A stretch of 64,000 bases of DNA from Cyanophora paradoxa (Eukaryota; Glaucocystophyceae; Cyanophorales; Cyanophoraceae): contig QPMI01000152.1 of assembly GCA_004431415.1 (NCBI GenBank), positions 214,351 through 278,350 of the forward strand. The letters are read 5' to 3'. The translations under genes and the position numbers were made by a program. Within the stretch, counting starts at the first letter, position 1; each line of letters starts with the position of its first letter. Positions 63,945 to 64,000 of the stretch are shown here, one piece after another. Under the pieces are notes generated by a model, which saw nothing but the letters and a program-made list of their open reading frames with translations, did no database searches and was not told the DNA's origin.

Positions 63945-64000
63945 CTGCGGGGACGGCCGCGGCGACCGGGGCTGACGGGGCCGCGAAAACGCAGGTCCGG

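Noticed and set aside
1-64000. CRISPR arrays, bacterial operons, prophage or organelle origin
   Set aside because: Spliceosomal introns throughout and eukaryote-only proteins (TFIIIC, CCT3, RPN6/7, TRAP) show nuclear DNA; no direct-repeat/spacer arrays were seen.

Overview
The window is nuclear DNA from a photosynthetic, flagellated unicellular eukaryote. It is extremely GC-rich, and nearly every gene is cut by many short introns (roughly 35-100 bases), so no long ORF equals a gene. My best lineage guess is a glaucophyte of the Cyanophora type, or a close relative with a primary plastid. Two nuclear genes (Tha4/TatA and a glucokinase) encode stroma-type N-terminal presequences with a phenylalanine within the first few residues (M-S-S-A-F and M-A-A-F-V) and no signal peptide ahead of it. 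That is the known hallmark of glaucophyte and red-algal plastid import. Flagellar genes (DNAAF5 and a likely MORN protein) argue against red algae. This assignment is inference; exon boundaries were read by eye.

Layout, left to right. A large disordered protein on the minus strand runs off the left edge (<1-4436), diverging from a tandem pseudokinase-kinase gene (4896-7370). An A9-domain (AIR9-like) protein lies on the minus strand (7606-9929). A block of moderate base composition follows with DCAF13/SOF1 (10499-12535) and the Spg1/Tem1 GTPase (12746-13885), then ribosomal protein P0 (minus, 14354-15510). Three GC-extreme plus-strand genes follow: an F-box/LRR protein (16079-20298), a protein with two cyclic-nucleotide-binding domains (20858-24045) and, after minus-strand Tha4/TatA (24309-24847), the TFIIIC subunit GTF3C3 (24956-28890). 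A MORN-BTB protein (minus, 29068-32614) diverges from the proteasome lid subunit RPN7 (33078-34705). Then come DNAAF5, TRAP-gamma and RPN6 (all minus), CCT3 (plus), glucokinase and a bifunctional AdoMetDC-ODC (both minus), the gamma-secretase subunit PEN-2 (plus), a repeat-bearing AT-richer gap (50.3-52.3 kb), a large chromatin-type protein (minus, 52279-57782), a short VPS13/chorein-like protein (plus, 57932-62072) and an Mpv17/PMP22-family membrane protein (minus, 62599 to the right edge).

The genes are not an operon-like set. They are a typical housekeeping mix (proteasome lid, chaperonin, translocon, ribosome biogenesis, Pol III transcription, flagellar assembly) with several compact divergent promoters. 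Two genes stand out. One exon (about 48208-47621) encodes both the end of S-adenosylmethionine decarboxylase and the start of ornithine decarboxylase, so both rate-limiting polyamine enzymes are made as one polypeptide, in the same order as in Plasmodium. The gene at 52279-57782 appears to join a JmjC-like fold lacking its iron ligands, a small zinc knuckle, a chromo-barrel and three AP2-like repeats, an architecture I do not know from any described family.
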